Shown here piece after piece: positions 59,301-64,000 of a DNA stretch of 64,000 nucleotides (positions are counted from its first letter, which is position 1; each line of letters opens with the position of its first letter). The stretch lies in NCBI GenBank assembly GCA_002633005.1, contig NMRA01000017.1, positions 1,772,298 through 1,836,297 of the forward strand, given 5' to 3'. This stretch comes from Phoronis australis. Lineage: Eukaryota; Phoronida; Phoronidae. Below the pieces are notes generated by a model. It was given only the letters and a program-made list of their open reading frames with translations, was not told the origin of the DNA and did no database searches. A program made the translations under genes and the position numbers.

Positions 59301-60251
59301 CTAAGTTTTCAAACTAGAATTATACCACTTATCAATCATTCTACTTATGCGTTCAATAAGCTCTACACATTTGTCAATTTTGTTTGCACTTGTGCCTGAT
59401 GATTTCGTAAATTCTCTTTTAGGATGACCTTGGGAAAAATATGGGGCTAATATCAGTGTCTGCAGAATAACAAGGGAGGTAGTGAGCTGGGTAACTTCCA
59501 ATCTTACTACCAAACTTCAGAGTCTGACCGGGTCCCAACTGCAAATGGTAATGGAGGTCACTGATATCTTCAGAAACATGAGAAAACGTCATTTTGAACA
59601 ACGTAATTATGTTTCGAACTAAGAGCAGATCGATGCTATAAGGAAGGACCGGACCCCTTCAGAGAGTGGTTATTTGAAACCTTTTCAAACAACTAACAAC
59701 TCCTTTCCTTTCTAGGGTGTTCCTGAATATGCCTAACAACATATATGTATGTAGTCAAAGGAACACTCAAGTCGATCTTAAAAAGTAGCTAATGACGTTA
59801 AATAACGATATCCTAAAAAACAGTAGCCGCAGCTTAAATAAATACAAGTGTCGACAAAAAGAGCTACAGTTAGCAATCTTATACTTGAAAATGAAAACTT
59901 AGATTTTGGCCTACCAGCATTAAACGGGTCGGTGAGTGCAACTTTTTATTACCATTTTCGCAGGCCCATTTTTTCCCACGGTTGCAAGCTTGGTATATTT
60001 CGATAAGAGCACTAGAATCTTTCACGGGGGTGTCATTTTCGTCTAAGAACCACTCAACTAAGTTATTTCCATTGTCTCACACCATTTCCAGACAAAATAG
60101 TGCCTTCTGTACTGTATGCCTTTCCACTGAGAACACCGTTGTAAGAGTCAGATGTTAAAAAATGAGCCTCAATTAGAATCTCTGGATGTCCAGTACCAAC
60201 TTCCACTGTCCCCAGCGATGGAGTTATACTGATTGTCATGCATGTGAACAC
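59301..60251 (-). pseudogene. cluster of coding-looking minus-strand segments, function unknown
   Basis: Four segments look coding: 60060-60240 (T-V-E-V-G-T-G-H-P-E-I-L-I-E-A), about 59950-60060 (V-E-W-F-L-D-E-N-D, then N-R-G-K-K-W-A-C-E-N-G before a GTAATA donor), 59510-59600 (D-L-H-Y-H-L-Q-L-G-P-G-Q-T-L-K-F-G), and 59301-59462 (a helix-like tail after a strong TTATTCTGCAG acceptor). The first two are adjacent but one base out of frame. The phases of the last two do not fit each other either. It may be a decaying gene, a gene with unusual short introns, or a transposon protein. Confidence 0.25.
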
Positions 60252-61616
60252 GTTTGATGTTAGTTAATAGTCATTTTGCAATTTTTACTTCAAAGACTGA
60301 TTTACAGATTTGATGTATCTTCGTGTGACTTAGTTTGCGAATTTGAATAAAAATAGCGGATGCCCATGCTCACAGAGTATTTCTTTTCCATATGCTGAGC
60401 TTTGTATACCTTTACCATAATGAGATTTTTACGTTTACTTGTAGTTCTAATGTTTGACCCAGAAAACAAGACCATACACTTACAAGCGTGACACAATGAG
60501 AAATAACACAAAATCGGCAATGTTGGCACTGATTTGCATGGCAAAAACTTACGAGGGGACATTTTCTCAGCTTGTTAACATCTTTTTTTCCTTTTTCACA
60601 CAGGCGTAGCTATGCTTCGATTAGACTAATAGAACACAGGACAGAAAGACTCCCAACCTAATGCTACACTCATTTTGATTGTCATTGGTTTACAGCAGCT
60701 GTGTCCTAATTTTCAACTGAATTTCATTTTATTTTTTACTTCCGTGCAACTCATGTGGTATTTCGATTTGAGCAAAAAAAATATTGAATACAAAAAAATA
60801 TATTAGACATTGAAGTGATGCCACTTCAGAGAAAGTTGGTCAAGAGGCTAAATGTTTCAAGNACTGTATGCCTTTCCGCTGAGGACACCGTTGAGAGAGT
60901 CAGATGTTAAAAAATGAGCCTCAATTAGAATCTCTGGATGTCCAGTACCAACTTCCACTGTCCCCAGCGATGGAGTCATACTGATTGTCATGCATGTGAA
61001 CACGTTTGATGTTAGTTAATAGTCATTTTGCAATTTTTACTTCAAAGACTGATTTACAGTTTTGATGTATCTTCGTGTGACTTAGTTTGCGAATTTGAAT
61101 GAAAATAGCGGATGCCCATGCTCACAGAGTATTTCTTTTCCATATGCTGAGTTTTGTATACCTTTACCATAATGAGATAGGTTTTTACGTTTACTTGTAG
61201 TTCTAATGTTTGACCCAGAAAACAAGACCATACACTTACAAGCGTGACACAATGAGAAATAACACAAAATCGGCAATGTTGGCACTGATTTGCATGGCAA
61301 AAACTTACGAGGGAAATTTTCTCAGCTTGTTAACATCTTTTTTTCCGTTTTCACACAGGCGTAGCTATGCTTCGATTAGACTAATAGAACACAGGACAGA
61401 AAGACTCCCAACCTAATGCTACACTCATTTTGATTGTCATTGGTTTACAGCAGCTGTGTCCTAATTTTCAACTGAATTTCATTTTATTTTTTTTACTTCC
61501 GTGCAACTCATGTGGTATTTCGATTTGAGCATAAAAATATTGAATACAAAAAGTATATTAGACATTGAAGTGATGCCACTTCAGAGAAAGTTGGTCAAGA
61601 GGCTAAATGTTTCAAG
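60110..61616. repeat. 750-bp near-identical direct duplication joined by one N
   Basis: 60110-60861 and 60863-61616 are nearly identical, differing by scattered substitutions and small indels. A single N at 60862 sits exactly at the junction. This pattern is typical of two haplotypes placed in tandem by the assembler. Both copies include part of the candidate exon at 60060-60240. Confidence 0.92.
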
Positions 61617-63800
61617 CAATCATAAATGACAGCTCCACTTGACTCCCGAATGAGTAGACTCACAATCAACCCCCATAACTCAGTGTAATTCGGATCATTT
61701 CCTGACGTCATTAAGTAAAACATTGCGAGTAGAAGATTTGATTAGTTGCTTTATAGGAAGGTAAACATGCGAAACAAAGCGAGCAAGGTCGTATGCAGTT
61801 CTCTAAATATGTCAAAGAATTTAATTTGGATTGTACTGGCACATTCGAGAAGTAATTTCCCCCCATATATTTGATTTATTCCAATTTCACAAATTTGAAA
61901 AAAAACTCCGATGCCCCTTCAGCTCTGAGCTCTACACTTTCATTGTACGGACTTCAAACCCTGGTTTGGTTTACCAACTACTGAGTGTATGCGTGTGTTT
62001 GAGAGCAAGTCATCTAATTACGGCTCTGTAATGGCTTCACAATATGCAATGTTCAAAATACTTACAGGATGGATTAATGGAACATCGCTTTCAGCAGTGT
62101 GTAAACGTTACTGGAATTTCTCGTGAGTTGGTTCATTATCACATAAACTAGACCATACCACGTGGCCATTTGACTTAAAACTACAACGATAAAAATATAA
62201 AAAGACAATCAATTCTGTGTCATGTATGCAAGACCATATCTCGTGCTTAATTCACTTAAAACTTCAAGGGTTAAATATAAAAAACAAAAACAGAATTAGA
62301 GACGAAGACTGTAAAATATCAAAGTGATGTTTCCACTGTGTTCCTCAAATTTAAACCACAGAGGAGACAGCATTACCACTGAGTGCTCTTGGCTTGAAAT
62401 GTGAAAAATGGACAATCCGTAAAAGCCCATGCCTCAGTTTGTTTGCCGGCGTCCTGAATATTCTGTGTTTGTTTGAAAACCATTTAGTATTATTTTGTGT
62501 GAGTCTTCAGTCTAGTTCATACTTGCAGATAATCTACACTTACCTCCACTGCAGTAAAAGCTGTGACCGACTTCCAGCTCTAGGGTTAGTAAAATATAGG
62601 ACTTCAGTGGATTAAGGTTTCTCTCTCAGTTGTAATACAGCAAAACGCTGTTAAGTTTTAATAAATTGTTGTCATACACTAAGTCAAAACATTCTCATTT
62701 CAGAAATGGACCTAGTGAAACAAACAGAGTGCAGCTGTATCATGTCTCTGCATCCATTCATAATATTACACCATTTCATTAAAGCAACATCTATACATGT
62801 ATGTTAAATAACTTTAGGGCCTTGCTTAAAAGCAAGACTTTGCAATATTACATGTAGGTAAGATAAAGCTGTGTTTTTTAAATGAGAACAGGTGATTTTA
62901 GGTACATTTTAGCTAGGTCCTGGTGTTACTGAACGTTCCCCGGGATTCTATCATACGGGTGTTTATCCGTAACTACTTGAAATCAGTTTGCGGTTAATCC
63001 AAGTTTATGTATCATGATATCTTAATTAACACAAAAGTGTCATACTAAGCTCAACATAAATTATTCTGAAAATCAAATATACTTCAAATGAGCATATAAA
63101 CATAATTACTGACTTCTGTAAAATCCATGATAAGATAATTATGTGCCATTTATGTACATGTACTTAGCGATACCTTACTGTTGAGCAGTTTTTTAGTGGA
63201 ATCCTAAGGCCAATGGCTGCTCGTACAGTAAGGTGTATCTCCCCGTTTGCAGTGGGGTAAGAATCTTCTTACAGCCTATGTTCGGGGGACAAAGATGGCA
63301 GACTGTTTCTGAGTTCCGCAACCTCATTGATTGGAATGGTTATCTTAATAACCATTGACATTTGGGGACTATTTTAAAGTTGGGAATTGAACATGGCACT
63401 TCTTATTACGCAAGGAATTCACAAAAGAAAGTATCACACACCCTTAACAGGAAGCCAAGTTCAACACCAGATTGATCTGCAGCGTCATTTACTGCCATAG
63501 CCTTTCAAACTACGGCATGTGTGCTGTTGCCGGCACAGTGAATTTTACGATCCCTGGAACTTAAGGTCTCCGATATCCAGGTTTACATGTTCTCGTCTTG
63601 TCCTAAATTTCTTCAAAATGGTGGCTTCCTGTAGAATTGTCGCTCGTTTGCCAGACGATTCTGTTGCGGTTTGAGTTAGCCCTCAAACAAAAGGAAATTT
63701 AAAACAAATGATTGAATGGCAACACTTCTGCTCAATGTTTGTGGAATAGATACACAAAAAATGTTTTCCGCATCTTCAGTTGAATCTTGTCAACAATTCT
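61617..63800. other. no gene recognised
   Basis: AT-rich, without a convincing exon or repeat. AAAGATGGCAG at 63288 and AAAATGGTGGC at 63616 resemble YY1 sites, which often lie near starts of transcription. The short frame at the second (ATG 63619) ends after 18 codons. Confidence 0.4.
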
Positions 63801-63835
63801 GCGTAGGAATACGCATAACAGGGTTCCATGATAGA

Positions 63836-63850
63836 GCGCACTGCGCATGA
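63836..63850 (+). promoter_or_regulatory. NRF1-like site upstream of the last gene
   Basis: GCGCACTGCGCATGA contains a near-complete NRF1 half-site pair (TGCGCA core). It lies about 90 bp before the ATG at 63938, a usual place for NRF1 in housekeeping promoters. No TATA box was seen. Confidence 0.35.
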
Positions 63851-63937
63851 CCGAACCATTAACGCACACTGATTTGACCAGACCAGACGCAGTTTTATGT
63901 GCTCTGTGAAGTAGCTTACTTACTGTTTTAGCTGGTT

Positions 63938-64000
63938 ATGGCTAACGCAGTGCTAAAGGGCAAAGGCAGGGGGAAGCCAAGGTCTGTGGACGTTGTCGGA
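63938..64000 (+). CDS. start of an unknown gene, cut by the window end
   Basis: The ATG in GGTTATGGC opens 21 codons that run off the window: M-A-N-A-V-L-K, then G-K-G-R-G-K-P-R-S, then V-D-V-V-G. The Gly/Lys/Arg-rich, AT-hook-like stretch suggests a nuclear or nucleic-acid-binding protein, but this is too little to name it. G at +4 suits initiation. GC content rises here compared with the preceding 2 kb. Confidence 0.5.
   Translation, partial: MANAVLKGKGRGKPRSVDVVG

Overview
This is eukaryotic (animal) genomic DNA: single coding exons are bounded by GT/AG splice sites, introns run to many kilobases, and most of the window is transposon debris. The modular genes (SH3BP5-like, WSC plus kringle) and the transposon mix (L1-like LINE, Penelope-like element, THAP/P-like, hAT-like, Polinton/Maverick) point to an invertebrate deuterostome, such as an acorn worm or a lancelet. 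That placement is an inference. Two N gaps (12046-12119 and 24055-24505) and single Ns show a draft assembly.

Layout. (1) 3.4-16.5 kb, plus strand: two consecutive exons of an SH3BP5-family gene, separated by a 12.8-kb intron filled with an L1-like LINE, a THAP/P-like DNA transposon, and a Penelope-like element with a palindromic 5' junction. (2) 16.5-30 kb: DNA transposons with inverted ends. One carries a ten-unit ~148-bp array with a CTCF-like motif in most units; two others start CAGGG; then comes a 19-copy CTTAAG palindrome array. (3) 30.4-55.7 kb, minus strand: exons of a mosaic extracellular protein, in transcript order WSC (two exons), WSC, kringle, a 21-nt micro-exon, kringle. All module boundaries are phase 1. 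An alternative first exon at 48.5-48.7 kb would give a type II membrane anchor. Between these exons lie LINE fragments, a Polinton integrase/protease relic and a Polinton PolB relic. (4) 57-61.6 kb: a 1-kb inverted-repeat element, weak candidate exons on the minus strand, and a 750-bp duplication joined by one N that looks like an assembly artefact. (5) 63.94 kb to the end: probable first coding exon of another plus-strand gene.

The clearest host genes are the SH3BP5 homologue and the WSC/kringle gene. The most unusual points are the WSC-WSC-kringle-kringle layout with its phase-1 micro-exon, the CTCF-like trimeric array inside a mobile element, and the CTTAAG palindrome field. All boundaries were read by eye; no searches were run.
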